A program made the translations under genes and the position numbers. Shown here piece after piece: positions 8,399 through 17,247 of a stretch of 64,000 nt of DNA (the stretch's first letter is position 1; each line of letters begins with the position of its first letter). The notes under the pieces were generated by a model that was not told where the DNA came from, did not search any database, and saw nothing but the letters and a program-made list of their open reading frames with translations. The DNA is from Clostridia bacterium (lineage in GTDB: Bacteria > Bacillota_A > Clostridia > UBA1212 > UBA1255): the NCBI GenBank assembly GCA_017522515.1, contig JAFWZH010000250.1, forward strand, positions 62,001-126,000. The letters are read 5' to 3'.

Positions 8399-9706
8399 AT
8401 GGATTCAAAAAAACTCACGGCGGCTATATATACTTTAGGTTGTAAAGTTAATTTTTATGAAAGCGAAGCTATTGTAGAATCACTTTCATCAATGGGCGTT
8501 TTAATAAAAGACTTTGATGATGTTTGCGATATTTATATAATCAATACTTGTACCGTTACAGCCGACAGTGACCGTAAGGGTTTAAAAATAATACGCCGCG
8601 CTATCAAAAGAAATCCAAATGCCTTTATTGCAGTTACAGGCTGTCTCGCACAAAGAAACCATGAAGCAATTTCCAAAATACCCGGAGTGTCCCTCATAAC
8701 CGGGAACGAAGACAAAATTTCCGTAGCAAGGCAAATAATGGAGCGTTTTAATCTCGGCAGACACCAAACAGAAATATGTATTTTGCCCTTTTCAGATACA
8801 TTACAGAGTTCCTTTATCGATACTTTTAACAGAACGCGCGCTTATATAAAAATCGAAGATGGTTGCAGCTCAAAATGTGCATATTGCATAATCCCAAAAG
8901 CTCGCGGACCTGTTCGTTCAAAGCCTCGAGAAGATATTTTGCGTGAAGTTTCTGCCCTCGTTTCAGGTGGGTGCAAGGAAATAGTTTTGACTGGAATTGA
9001 AATATCTTCATATCAATTTGATTTTATAAAACTTCTTGAGGATTTAGATAAAATCGACAGACTGGAACGCATACGTCTTGGTTCTCTTGATCCTTTCTTT
9101 ATTTCTAAAAATCTTGTTGATTCTTTAGTGAAAATCAAAAAGCTTTGCCCGCATTTTCACATATCTCTGCAAAGCGGTTCAAGCAACACACTTGCCGCCA
9201 TGCGGCGCAAATACAATGCCAAAATAGCTTTAGAAAGGATTCTGTATTTAAAAAACTCCTTCCGCAATTGTAATCTTTTTGCAGATGTTATTGTAGGTTT
9301 TCCCGGCGAAAGCGATAGTGATTTTGCTGAAACGGTACACTTTGTTGAATGTGTTCGTTTTTTGCATCTTCATATATTCCCATATTCTCAAAGGGCCGGC
9401 ACAGAAGCGGCTGAAATGGCAAATCAAATATCTCCTCAAGTAAAAAAAGAACGTGCTGCTTTTCTTGCAGACGTTCAATCACATATTAAAATGGAAATAA
9501 TAAAAGAATATATATCTTCGGGAGAAAAAGCAAATGTCCTTTTTGAAACATATAAGGACGGTGTTCTAAAAGGACATTCTGATAACTTTATTGAATTTGT
9601 TTGTGAGTCAAACGAAAACCTCCGCGGTACAACAGGAACGGTAATTCCCGTGTCTACCGATGGCGAAACTATTACAGGTTATTTAATGTCATCCTCATTG
9701 TCGTAG
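8399..9706 (+). CDS. mtaB: tRNA (t6A37) methylthiotransferase MtaB
   Basis: Radical-SAM enzyme that converts t6A37 to ms2t6A37 in tRNAs reading ANN codons. 435 residues: N-terminal UPF0004 domain with three conserved cysteines (GCKVNFYES, NTCTVT, GCLAQR), then the radical-SAM CxxxCxxC at C156/C160/C163 (GCSSKCAYC), and a C-terminal TRAM-like region. The start at 8399 (AAAGGA, 8-base spacing) is preferred over an in-frame ATG 63 bases earlier, which coincides with the promoter -35 box. Its 3' end overlaps the convergent membrane-protein gene by 28 bp. tsaC, which supplies the t6A precursor, is also in this window. Confidence 0.94.
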   Translation: MDSKKLTAAIYTLGCKVNFYESEAIVESLSSMGVLIKDFDDVCDIYIINTCTVTADSDRKGLKIIRRAIKRNPNAFIAVTGCLAQRNHEAISKIPGVSLITGNEDKISVARQIMERFNLGRHQTEICILPFSDTLQSSFIDTFNRTRAYIKIEDGCSSKCAYCIIPKARGPVRSKPREDILREVSALVSGGCKEIVLTGIEISSYQFDFIKLLEDLDKIDRLERIRLGSLDPFFISKNLVDSLVKIKKLCPHFHISLQSGSSNTLAAMRRKYNAKIALERILYLKNSFRNCNLFADVIVGFPGESDSDFAETVHFVECVRFLHLHIFPYSQRAGTEAAEMANQISPQVKKERAAFLADVQSHIKMEIIKEYISSGEKANVLFETYKDGVLKGHSDNFIEFVCESNENLRGTTGTVIPVSTDGETITGYLMSSSLS

Positions 9707-10185
9707 CTATTGTCAAATTCGTCTTCATCGTCTTCGTTTGCAATAGAATCCTCTGTGTAGGCCTCTTCATCCTCCATGTCATCCTCAGCAGCTTCTTCTA
9801 CAGCTGCTTTGTTTTTATCAAGGTCAATAAAGAACTGTACCAAATACGCAACGCAGAACAATGCAATGCCTACAAATGCTTCTCCGAATATGCCAACTTT
9901 CTTAACTGTAAGAATAAGGAAAACTACAGCAACGATAAAGAGAACTCCCTTAACTATCGTCTTAACTTTATATGAAGTTTCATTCTTAAATCTGTCTATA
10001 TTGTCTATCAACGGGAAAACCACATCAACTAACAACACGGAAATAAGTGCTGTTGACATAGAAATCATCAAAATAGGCTGTTGGAGATTTTCCGGAAGAA
10101 TTTGGAAAAATGCCAAAAGCACAAAAACGATTGATATCATCAAAACAATAATAAATATATTTGTAAGTAATGTTCTTTTTTTCAT
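9679..10185 (-). CDS. Hypothetical membrane protein with acidic C-terminal tail
   Basis: I do not recognise a family. The 168-residue protein has about four predicted transmembrane helices (roughly 8-28, 36-58, 76-94, 99-119) and a very acidic, disordered-looking C-terminus of about 45 residues rich in D and E. The start is the ATG at 10185 with AAGGAG 8-9 bases upstream; an in-frame start seven codons earlier lacks spacing. It lies 63 bp downstream of hisS on the same strand, so it may be cotranscribed. The last 28 bp overlap the end of mtaB tail to tail. It could be a small ion- or stress-related membrane protein; nothing in the sequence fixes its role. Confidence 0.75.
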   Translation of the reverse strand: MKKRTLLTNIFIIVLMISIVFVLLAFFQILPENLQQPILMISMSTALISVLLVDVVFPLIDNIDRFKNETSYKVKTIVKGVLFIVAVVFLILTVKKVGIFGEAFVGIALFCVAYLVQFFIDLDKNKAAVEEAAEDDMEDEEAYTEDSIANEDDEDEFDNSYDNEDDIK

Positions 10186-10248
10186 TTTCAGAACTCCTTC
10201 TATCAAAATTTATATAAATTCTACATATATTTGAATACGTTGTCAAAT

Positions 10249-11589
10249 TTATTTTTTAACTATATTTGCCGCATCCTCAGGTGTGGAAACTTCATATTGC
10301 TGACCGCTTTCCATGTCTTTTATTTTAAACACACCTTGTGTCATTTCATCGCCGCCTATGATGGCAACATACGGTATACCCAACTTATTAGCGTAAGTAA
10401 GTTTCTTAGCCATTTTACCGTCATTCATATATACCTCTACAGCGTATCCTGCATTACGGAATTCCGTAGCCTTTTCTAAGGTATATTGCACAGTGTCGCT
10501 CATTGGTATAAACAGAATCTCTGTAGGTGTGCATCTGTTATCATATTGGATGGCCCCAACTTCGTTAAGTTGGTAGAACAACCTTGAAAGGCCAATGGAT
10601 ATGCCGACTCCGGGCAAACTTTGTTTTGTGTAATTTGAAGCTAATTCATCATATCTGCCACCGGAACAAATACTTCCCAATTGAGGATAATCGCAAAGCA
10701 TCGTTTCATAAACTGTTCCTGTGTAATAATCAAGTCCTCTTGCAATTTTAAGATTGACTGTAAAATATTCTTCGCTTACACCTAATGCCTTTATATTCTC
10801 ACATACTGCTTCAAGTTCAGCCAAACCTTCTTTGAATTTGTCGTTAGGAATATCATAAGCTTTAAGGCCCTCCAAAATATCGGCAATGCTTCCTGAATTA
10901 TCCAAAAACTTCAACACATTCTCTGCAGTATCCTCTGTAAGGTTTACTTCCTTGATTAATTCCTTTTTAACATTTTCTCTGCCTATCTTATCTATCTTAT
11001 CAACTATTCTCAAAGTTTCAACAGTATTCTCAATTTGGAGATATTCGAAATATCCGTTGAGCAATTTCCTGTTATTTATCATTATCTTAAAAGAACCTAT
11101 ATTCAGAGCTTTAAAGGTAGAGAAAATAACACTTACAATCTCAGCATCATTTACAATGCCCAAAGAGCCATTTCCTATAATATCAATATCGCATTGATAA
11201 AACTCACGAAATCTTCCTTTTTGAGGTTTTTCTCCTCTGTATACTTTACCTATATGGTAACGTCTGAAAGGAAATGTAATTTCTCCGTAATGCTGCGCAA
11301 CATATCTTGCAAGAGGTACCGTCAAATCAAATCTCATGGCAATATCACTATCGCCTTTGTTAAACCGGTAAACCTGCTTAGCTGTCTCTCCGCCGCTCTT
11401 AGCAAGCAAAACTTCCGATTTTTCAAGAACGGGTGTATCTAAAGGAATAAATCCGTAACTCTCAAAAGTTTTTTTGATTATATCTGTCATTCTTGTCATA
11501 ATCATTTGTTCTTTGGGCAAAAGCTCCATAAAACCGGAAAGAATTGATGGCTCCACTATTTTTCTTTGATTATTTTGATTTTCGCTCAT
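10249..11589 (-). CDS. hisS: Histidyl-tRNA synthetase
   Basis: Class II synthetase that charges tRNA-His, 446 residues. Motif 2 region (RYHIGKVYRGEKPQKGRFREF), the histidine-binding signature GLDYYTGTVYE, the GGRYDEL block and a C-terminal anticodon-binding domain are all visible. AAGGGG precedes the ATG. The 80 bp upstream consist largely of the terminator hairpin of tRNA-Lys, and no clear independent promoter or His T-box is seen there, so hisS may depend on readthrough from the tRNA promoter. The N-terminal motifs (SGFMELLPKEQMIM, an extended catalytic insert) resemble the longer HisRS type found in some Clostridia and mycoplasmas. Confidence 0.95.
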   Translation of the reverse strand: MSENQNNQRKIVEPSILSGFMELLPKEQMIMTRMTDIIKKTFESYGFIPLDTPVLEKSEVLLAKSGGETAKQVYRFNKGDSDIAMRFDLTVPLARYVAQHYGEITFPFRRYHIGKVYRGEKPQKGRFREFYQCDIDIIGNGSLGIVNDAEIVSVIFSTFKALNIGSFKIMINNRKLLNGYFEYLQIENTVETLRIVDKIDKIGRENVKKELIKEVNLTEDTAENVLKFLDNSGSIADILEGLKAYDIPNDKFKEGLAELEAVCENIKALGVSEEYFTVNLKIARGLDYYTGTVYETMLCDYPQLGSICSGGRYDELASNYTKQSLPGVGISIGLSRLFYQLNEVGAIQYDNRCTPTEILFIPMSDTVQYTLEKATEFRNAGYAVEVYMNDGKMAKKLTYANKLGIPYVAIIGGDEMTQGVFKIKDMESGQQYEVSTPEDAANIVKK

Positions 11590-11628
11590 TTCAAATACCC
11601 CTTTGATATGCGTGAAGTTATTTTATAT

Positions 11629-11666
11629 AAAAAAATCCGAACCTGATTGTTTCACAGATTCGGACT
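11629..11666 (-). terminator. Terminator downstream of tRNA-Lys
   Basis: Minus-strand stem of about 10 bp with one mismatch (arms 11655-11664 and 11636-11645, sharing TCCGAA/TTCGGA and CTG/CAG) followed by a run of seven T. It lies between tRNA-Lys and hisS. Confidence 0.8.
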
Positions 11667-11669
11667 TTG

Positions 11670-11745
11670 TGGTGATCCATCGGAGACTCGAACTCCGGAC
11701 ACCCTGATTAAAAGCCAGGTGCTCTACCGACTGAGCTAATGGATC
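11670..11745 (-). tRNA. tRNA-Lys (anticodon UUU)
   Basis: A 76-nt tRNA with encoded CCA. The acceptor stem pairs GATCCAT with ATGGATC; the D-loop has AGCTCAGTCGGTAGAGC, the T-arm has GTTCGAGTC. The anticodon loop is CTTTTAA, giving UUU, so it is tRNA-Lys. It is a single gene with a consensus promoter upstream and a terminator downstream. A short hairpin (GCTTTGC GAGA GCGAAGC, 11754-11771) sits in the 5' leader just before the mature end. Confidence 0.97.
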
Positions 11746-11781
11746 ATAACCCAATGCTTCGCTCTCGCAAAGCGCTTGGAT

Positions 11782-11810
11782 ATAATACATCACTAAACAA
11801 GTGTTGTCAA
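11782..11810 (-). promoter_or_regulatory. Sigma-A promoter of tRNA-Lys
   Basis: Minus-strand TTGACA (11805-11810) and TATTAT (11782-11787) with a 17-bp spacer, about 35 bp from the mature tRNA 5' end. Confidence 0.85.
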
Positions 11811-11847
11811 TAGTTTTTTTAAGATTTTTAAAAAAATTTTTGCCGAA

Positions 11848-12831
11848 TTATTTGCTAAGTACTGAGTCGGATACTTTAATTACAGGACGAACGCCCTCTG
11901 TTATATCATTAACAGTATAACCGCCTTCTGAAATCTTTCCTGCACGATCAACAGCCAACATAAATGTTTTAGCTCCGGGATCTCTCAACCACCAAATACC
12001 TGCATCTTTGTTGTCAGATGCCAAGCCTCTTGCTTTTGCATAATTTGTACCGTATGCCATTGAGTTAAATCCACTTTCTGCTGTGAAATACTTATTAAAT
12101 TCTGCTTGAGAGAGTAAGTAAACAACATTCTCAGAGTCGTTGCCACCCTCTGTCTTATAAGTGTCATTGTCTGCACAAGATACTGTAACCTTCTTTAACT
12201 CAGCTATTTCTGCTTCTGAGAAAGCTCTGTTAAGGAAATTGAGTTTTTCTTTATATTTTGCACCATTATTAATATTATACTCGTCTGTACCGTTTAACCA
12301 GTCACGTAAAGAAGAAGTTTCCCATGTACAATCACCGTATAAATCGTTGTATTTTATACCGCCGTCGAGAATCTTGCTTGAAATAAGAAGACTTTCTCCT
12401 CCTGTTGTTTCAAGAACTATCCACTTAATCGGCTCAACGAGGTACAAATTGTCTCCGCAAGACATATACAACTGCTCTTCTTGTGCTACTCCGTCTACCT
12501 TTGCTTGATAAACAAAATAACCTGTCTCCAAATCGTATTTTGCAGACATCTTGTCATCGCTATACTCGGTCCACAAGCCTGTTTCAGGATCAATTTTAAC
12601 ATTATTTTTAATTGCACTCTGAATGTCGGCTGCTGCTTTTGTCTGAGGATACATACCAAATTCTACCAATTTATCATCTGCAACCTCATCCTGCTTTGAA
12701 AGTGAAGGATCTCCGCCGTTAGTAGTCCAATCAGACTTACCTATCTCTGTATCCTTACATCCTGTAAACAAAACCAAACTTGACATGATAACAAGTGCCA
12801 ATATTACGGACAATAACTTTTTGTGTGTCAT
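11848..12831 (-). CDS. Lipoprotein with DUF6273 domain
   Basis: A 327-residue secreted lipoprotein. The type II signal peptide ends in LFTGC with the lipidated Cys at 25. The mature part shows the DUF6273 pattern: PIKWIVLE, SLRDWLNG, LLSQAEFNKYF, WWLRDPG and a C-terminal EGVRPVIKV. This domain is common in gut Clostridia and resembles sulfatase-modifying/C-type-lectin-like folds, but no function is proven. GGGAGG precedes the ATG at 10-base spacing. It is monocistronic with a strong promoter at 12908-12936. A role in binding at the cell surface is plausible only by analogy. Confidence 0.85.
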   Translation of the reverse strand: MTHKKLLSVILALVIMSSLVLFTGCKDTEIGKSDWTTNGGDPSLSKQDEVADDKLVEFGMYPQTKAAADIQSAIKNNVKIDPETGLWTEYSDDKMSAKYDLETGYFVYQAKVDGVAQEEQLYMSCGDNLYLVEPIKWIVLETTGGESLLISSKILDGGIKYNDLYGDCTWETSSLRDWLNGTDEYNINNGAKYKEKLNFLNRAFSEAEIAELKKVTVSCADNDTYKTEGGNDSENVVYLLSQAEFNKYFTAESGFNSMAYGTNYAKARGLASDNKDAGIWWLRDPGAKTFMLAVDRAGKISEGGYTVNDITEGVRPVIKVSDSVLSK

Positions 12832-12907
12832 AAATTAAATGCCTCCCAATACGATAGATAACACGCATAGACAATGCGGTAAACAACACAATAATATATA
12901 CTAACGA

Positions 12908-12936
12908 AGTATACCTTCTATTGTTTTGGATGTCAA
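12908..12936 (-). promoter_or_regulatory. Sigma-A promoter of the DUF6273 lipoprotein
   Basis: Minus-strand TTGACA (12931-12936) and TATACT (12908-12913), 17-bp spacer. The leader is about 75 nt. Confidence 0.8.
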
Positions 12937-13039
12937 TAAATAAATAAAAATTTTAGTATTAAATCTTGCCTTCCGCTCATATACTTGCTTTGTAAACCGC
13001 AGCGAGAACAGGGTTACTATTTAATAAGGAGGTATTTCA

Positions 13040-14518
13040 GTGGATAGATTTGATATTTACCAGCAAATAGCGCAAAGAACTAACGGAGATATTTACATCG
13101 GAGTTGTAGGCCCCGTCCGCACGGGAAAGTCTACTTTTATTAAAAGATTTATGGATTTATTGGTGATTCCCAATATTACCGACACTTTTGAACGTGACAG
13201 GGCAATAGATGAGTTGCCTCAAAGTGCCTCAGGTAAAACCATTATGACAACAGAGCCGAAATTCATTCCGAATGAAGCCGCTAACATTACAATCGACGGC
13301 AACATTAATTTGAGAGTTCGTCTCGTTGACTGTGTAGGTTATCTTGTTTCCGGAGCCTTAGGCCATCTTGAAAACGATGTTCCCCGCATGGTCGACACAC
13401 CTTGGTTCGAAGAAAAGATTCCCTTCGGCCAGGCGGCGGAAATAGGCACTAAAAAGGTTATTACGGAGCATTCAACAATTGGGCTTGTCATCACGACAGA
13501 TGGCAGCATTACCGATATTTCAAGAGATGAATACGAAGAGGCAGAGGCGCGCGTCATTTCCGAATTAAAAAGCACCGGAAAACCTTTTGCCATTCTTCTC
13601 AATTGCATTGACACTTCTTCTGAGGATATTATTCCTTTAAAAGAAGAATTAAGTGAAAAATACGGTGTTCCTGTGCTTCCTGTAAATTGCAGCACAATGA
13701 CACAAGAAGATATTAACAATATTATGCAAGCATTACTGTATGAATTTCCAATATGCGAAATAGGCATTAACATTCCGTCGTGGATGATTAGTCTTGATTA
13801 CAATGAAGAGCTAAAGGCCTCCTTGACGGATGCTATAAAGGATTCTTTTGAGGAAGCATCTAAGGTTCGCCATATTAATGATTGTGTAGAGGCTTTAAAA
13901 GGATATTCTTTTGTAAAAAATGCTGTTGTTTCGTCCATTGATGCCGGCAGCGGCTGCTCTTTAATTGACATACAACTACCTGATGAACTTTTTTATAACA
14001 TTCTCTCAGAACGCTCCGGACTTGATATTACCGATGACAAAGCACTCATTTCAATGATTCGTGATTTAGGCCGCATTAAACGTGAGCACGAGCGTTTAGA
14101 AACTGCTCTTCGCGAGGTAGAGCTTAAAGGCTACGGAATAGTCATGCCTACCATGGAGGAAATGCATTTGGAAGAGCCGCAAATAGTTAAGCAAGGTAAC
14201 CGATTCGGCGTGCGTCTGCGCGCTCACGCTCCGTCAATACATATGATAAAAGCCGATATCGAAACTGAAATTGCGCCTTTTGTTGGCACGGAGAAGCAAT
14301 CTGAAGAGCTTGTAAATTATATTTTAAATGAATTCGAGGGCGATCCTCAATCAATATGGACTTCGAATCTATTCGGCAAGCCTCTTAATGAGCTTATGGG
14401 CGAGGGCCTCCAAAGTAAACTAAACCGTATACCTGATGAGGAGCGTGTCAAACTCCAGGAAACAATACAACGCGTAATAAACGAGGGCAGCGGCGGACTA
14501 ATTTGTATAATTCTGTAA
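13040..14518 (+). CDS. spoIVA: Stage IV sporulation protein A (spore-coat ATPase)
   Basis: Cytoskeleton-like ATPase that polymerises on the forespore surface and forms the base of the coat. 492 residues, the usual length. The Walker A motif GPVRTGKS includes Lys30, the same position as in Bacillus, and a Walker-B-like VRLVDCVGY follows. The C-terminus is the conserved hydrophobic GGLICIIL tail. The start codon is GTG at 13040, set by AAGGAGG 7 bases upstream. It stands alone on the plus strand between a lipoprotein and a convergent ABC cluster. I expected a sigma-E promoter, but no convincing one is readable in the 200 bp upstream. Confidence 0.97.
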   Translation: MDRFDIYQQIAQRTNGDIYIGVVGPVRTGKSTFIKRFMDLLVIPNITDTFERDRAIDELPQSASGKTIMTTEPKFIPNEAANITIDGNINLRVRLVDCVGYLVSGALGHLENDVPRMVDTPWFEEKIPFGQAAEIGTKKVITEHSTIGLVITTDGSITDISRDEYEEAEARVISELKSTGKPFAILLNCIDTSSEDIIPLKEELSEKYGVPVLPVNCSTMTQEDINNIMQALLYEFPICEIGINIPSWMISLDYNEELKASLTDAIKDSFEEASKVRHINDCVEALKGYSFVKNAVVSSIDAGSGCSLIDIQLPDELFYNILSERSGLDITDDKALISMIRDLGRIKREHERLETALREVELKGYGIVMPTMEEMHLEEPQIVKQGNRFGVRLRAHAPSIHMIKADIETEIAPFVGTEKQSEELVNYILNEFEGDPQSIWTSNLFGKPLNELMGEGLQSKLNRIPDEERVKLQETIQRVINEGSGGLICIIL

Positions 14519-14529
14519 GAACAGCTTAT

Positions 14530-14573
14530 AAGAACTCCGAGATTCATTTAAAAATGTAATTCTCGGAGTTCTT
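14530..14573. terminator. Hairpin between convergent spoIVA and ABC permease
   Basis: A perfect 13-bp inverted repeat (14530-14542 with 14561-14573, core ACTCCGAGA/TCTCGGAGT) lies between two convergent genes. There is no good T-run on either side, so it is a likely but unproven bidirectional terminator. Confidence 0.55.
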
Positions 14574-14594
14574 GACTATAATTCACACAAAAAT

Positions 14595-15587
14595 TTAATT
14601 AACATTAATTTTTATTTTTCTATTCTTGTTTATAAAATATGTGGCCACACACAGAGCCGACACAAGTGCATACTTAAAGAGAAGTGCTAACAAATAATAT
14701 CCTACGGAAATGTTGTTCTCATATATATTATCCATTGTCATAGTTAATGCCAATACAAATTTATTATCTGAAAAATATACCATTATAAATTGTAACGCAA
14801 CAGTCACAATCGCTGCAACAATAGTAAAATAGAAAACATCATTAATTAGCTGTGATAAACAAAAGTGTAAAATGCATATTACTCCAAAATACAAAAAGAA
14901 TGATATCGTTGTCCATAGCAAAACATTTGTTAATGATAATACTTTTATGTCGCCATGGTTATAATACAAAAAGTATTGCGACCTTGAAGAAAATTGGCTA
15001 CTGATTATAGCAACAATTACAAATTGCAAAGATATGTACAATCCCATAAGAGTCATATATACTTTAAAGTCTCTAAAAAATATATTTTTTCTTCCATGCA
15101 GTAATATATCAAAAGTTCTGCTACCGTTTGTTTTGGAATAATTCACAACTAAACCTATAATCAAAACAGAAGCAAAAACATTAAGCCACCAAAGCAATTC
15201 AAGGTTTTGCGTGAAATATGCTCTCCTGTCATTTTCCATATGATATATCATAGTAGCTTCTGTCACTTCATCATACGAATAATTATTTTTCTTCAAAAAA
15301 TCAATAATATCAACAGACTCTGTAAGGAATTGTTTTTCTTCTTCATCATACTTATTTTTGTCTGTTTTTCCATTCAAATCCTCAATTTGACTCAAAATAC
15401 TATTTTTTTGAGTTTCTAAATCTGAAACATTTTTATATTCAACAATACTGTGGTTCCATCTTTCATGTGAATTATAAACATTTTTCGCATAATAAACAGA
15501 ATAACATACGACAACAAGCACTTGAATTACTATTAGAGCCCAAAACAGCCAGTTTCTCGATTCACCCTCATAAAGTTTTACGCTCAA
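14595..15587 (-). CDS. ABC-2 type transporter permease (membrane subunit)
   Basis: A 330-residue membrane protein: one transmembrane helix near 14-34, an extracytoplasmic charged loop of about 80 residues, and five or more further helices between 125 and 320. This is ABC-2 permease topology, and the preceding gene encodes an ATPase. The reading frame starts at TTG (15587), overlapping the end of the ATPase gene by 20 bp, with no good ribosome binding site, which suggests translational coupling. The base composition is more AT-rich than neighbouring genes. The substrate is unknown; small exporters of this layout often move peptides or confer self-immunity. Confidence 0.75.
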   Translation of the reverse strand: MSVKLYEGESRNWLFWALIVIQVLVVVCYSVYYAKNVYNSHERWNHSIVEYKNVSDLETQKNSILSQIEDLNGKTDKNKYDEEEKQFLTESVDIIDFLKKNNYSYDEVTEATMIYHMENDRRAYFTQNLELLWWLNVFASVLIIGLVVNYSKTNGSRTFDILLHGRKNIFFRDFKVYMTLMGLYISLQFVIVAIISSQFSSRSQYFLYYNHGDIKVLSLTNVLLWTTISFFLYFGVICILHFCLSQLINDVFYFTIVAAIVTVALQFIMVYFSDNKFVLALTMTMDNIYENNISVGYYLLALLFKYALVSALCVATYFINKNRKIKINVN

Positions 15588-16374
15588 CGCCGATAATATT
15601 ATAATCAGCCAAACGTTTTATCACTTCTGATATTTCATCATTCTCAACCGAAACTATAATCGAATCTCCTATAGCTATTACACATGAGTTTTCTTTTATC
15701 TTGTTTGCTGCTTCTTGTGCTTTCTCAGAAGAAATAAATGTTATTTTATATTCATTATTGGTTGGTATATGCTCTAATAAACAACCGTCTTTTAATTCGT
15801 AAATTTTATCGCAATATCTGTCCAATTCATATACAATATGAGTGGCAAGTATAATTATTTTATTTTCGCTTTTGGCTTTTGTGACACATTCAAAAAAAAC
15901 ACCAATACTATGTTGATCTAACGAATTGAGCGGTTCATCAAAAATCAATATTTCTCTTTTAGATGAAAAAGCTAATATCATTGATAATTTTTGCTTCATA
16001 CCAAGAGAATATTTGTTTACTTTTGTATTAAGTGATTCTTTTAAACCCCACTTGTCAGCATATTCAAAAACAGTTTTTTCATCATACTCATTGGCTAAAT
16101 AATACTTTAGATTATCAAGTCCGCACATACCATTCCAAAACAAAGGTGTTTCAATTATGCCTGCACAAATCCCTGTTTTTTCTTTACCATCAAACAACAC
16201 TTTACCGTTTTTCGGCTTTAGAAAATCTAAAATAATTTCAAAAAGTGTCGTTTTACCTGAGCCGTTTGCGCCTAATACAGCAATAACACTGCCGGACTCG
16301 GCCGCTAAATTAATACCATTTAAAACTATTTTATCTTTGTATGAAAAGCTCAAATTGCATACATCTAATTTCAT
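15568..16374 (-). CDS. ABC transporter ATP-binding protein
   Basis: A 268-residue ATPase: Walker A GANGSGKTT near 38-46, signature motif YSLGMKQKLS near 131-140 (degenerate LSGGQ), Walker B EILIFDEPLNSLD near 152-164, H-loop ATHI near 188. The signature resembles CcmA/BcrA-type exporters paired with ABC-2 permeases. I use the ATG at 16374; an alternative GTG at 16386 overlaps the upstream stop (GTGA) and would add four residues. It lies between a membrane-anchored orphan and the permease, all on one transcript. Confidence 0.9.
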   Translation of the reverse strand: MKLDVCNLSFSYKDKIVLNGINLAAESGSVIAVLGANGSGKTTLFEIILDFLKPKNGKVLFDGKEKTGICAGIIETPLFWNGMCGLDNLKYYLANEYDEKTVFEYADKWGLKESLNTKVNKYSLGMKQKLSMILAFSSKREILIFDEPLNSLDQHSIGVFFECVTKAKSENKIIILATHIVYELDRYCDKIYELKDGCLLEHIPTNNEYKITFISSEKAQEAANKIKENSCVIAIGDSIIVSVENDEISEVIKRLADYNIIGVERKTL

Positions 16375-16382
16375 TATCAATA

Positions 16383-17081
16383 TCACTCAACTTTCATATC
16401 GCGAAATTCCGGCATTAATGTAATTTTAAATCCCGTATCAGAAACCTCCAATTTAACACCTGAGTCCATCCAGCCTAAGTATTTATTATATACACTTAAA
16501 TACAAAGTTTTATTCTCTTCATCAACCCTATACATTTTATCTGATAATCTCGAATAATAAACTAGCAAATCTTCATATGATGAGAGTCCCACAGAATCCT
16601 CCCATGGCACAAAAGTTTCTTCATAAGCTGAAAAATCACTGGTATAAGGAATATTTGAAGCAAATGAATAGTAAGCATTCCAAAACATACACAGACCATC
16701 ATAAATACTCACACCTAAATCTCCATGTTTCACAAAGAAATAGTGATTATTATTCATAAACACATATAATTTTTCATTAAACTTCTCACTCAAAAAAAAC
16801 TCCCGACTCACTTCTGCCGAATACAAATAATTTGGGTTACCGGCAATGTGTTTTTCATAAAAAGTTTCATTATCAATAGGATAAAAGCCCATACTTCCCC
16901 GTATTTGTTCAACTTCGTCTTTTGACACTTTTTCAAAATTAATACTAGCTTCTCCATCTGCGCTTACAAACTTAGCATCATAAATTCGATTCAGATAATT
17001 ATCCACTACAGCAACGCCCACCACTACAAGAACTACTGTAATAACTGCCACCAAAGATGCTGTTAACACAATTCTTTTCAT
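16383..17081 (-). CDS. Hypothetical membrane-anchored extracytoplasmic protein
   Basis: A 232-residue protein with no recognised family. A strong hydrophobic segment at about 5-27 looks like an uncleaved anchor; the rest is a soluble domain rich in Tyr, Phe and Glu (for example near 95-150). AAGGGG precedes the ATG. It is the first gene of the ABC-2 unit and is joined to the ATPase by an overlapping stop and start, so it probably works with that exporter, for instance as an accessory or substrate-interacting protein. This is inferred only from position. Confidence 0.65.
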   Translation of the reverse strand: MKRIVLTASLVAVITVVLVVVGVAVVDNYLNRIYDAKFVSADGEASINFEKVSKDEVEQIRGSMGFYPIDNETFYEKHIAGNPNYLYSAEVSREFFLSEKFNEKLYVFMNNNHYFFVKHGDLGVSIYDGLCMFWNAYYSFASNIPYTSDFSAYEETFVPWEDSVGLSSYEDLLVYYSRLSDKMYRVDEENKTLYLSVYNKYLGWMDSGVKLEVSDTGFKITLMPEFRDMKVE

Positions 17082-17133
17082 AAAAGCCCCTTATCTAATT
17101 ATTTTTTACAGTAAATCCAATTCATATATTCAT

Positions 17134-17162
17134 ATTCTACATCATACTCTTCATATCCGCAA
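17134..17162 (-). promoter_or_regulatory. Probable promoter of the ABC-2 unit
   Basis: Minus-strand TTGCGG (17157-17162) and TAGAAT (17134-17139) with a 17-bp spacer, about 50 bp before the first gene. Confidence 0.55.
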
Positions 17163-17179
17163 GCACCTTAAACCCAACA

Positions 17180-17224
17180 AAGAAAACACGGGAACATCAC
17201 ATACAAACGTAATTTTCCCGTGTT
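17180..17224 (-). terminator. Terminator of the ybaB-to-phosphatase operon
   Basis: Perfect 10-bp stem (17185-17194 with 17215-17224, AACACGGGAA/TTCCCGTGTT) followed on the minus strand by TTTTCTTTG, just after the phosphatase gene. Confidence 0.75.
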
Positions 17225-17247
17225 AATATCAATTAAACTTTAAGTAA

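Noticed and set aside
12940..13025. Sigma-E promoter for spoIVA
   Set aside because: A CATATACT -10-like box is present near 12978, but neither AGTATT nor AAATCTT upstream gives the expected spacing (about 17 and 10 instead of about 14).
13339..13773. Minus-strand frame of about 140 codons inside spoIVA
   Set aside because: Shadow of a conserved coding region; no start signal.
16374..16386. GTG start four codons upstream for the ABC ATPase
   Set aside because: Possible by stop/start overlap, but the ATG gives the typical N-terminus and the ribosome site does not favour the GTG; kept only as an alternative.
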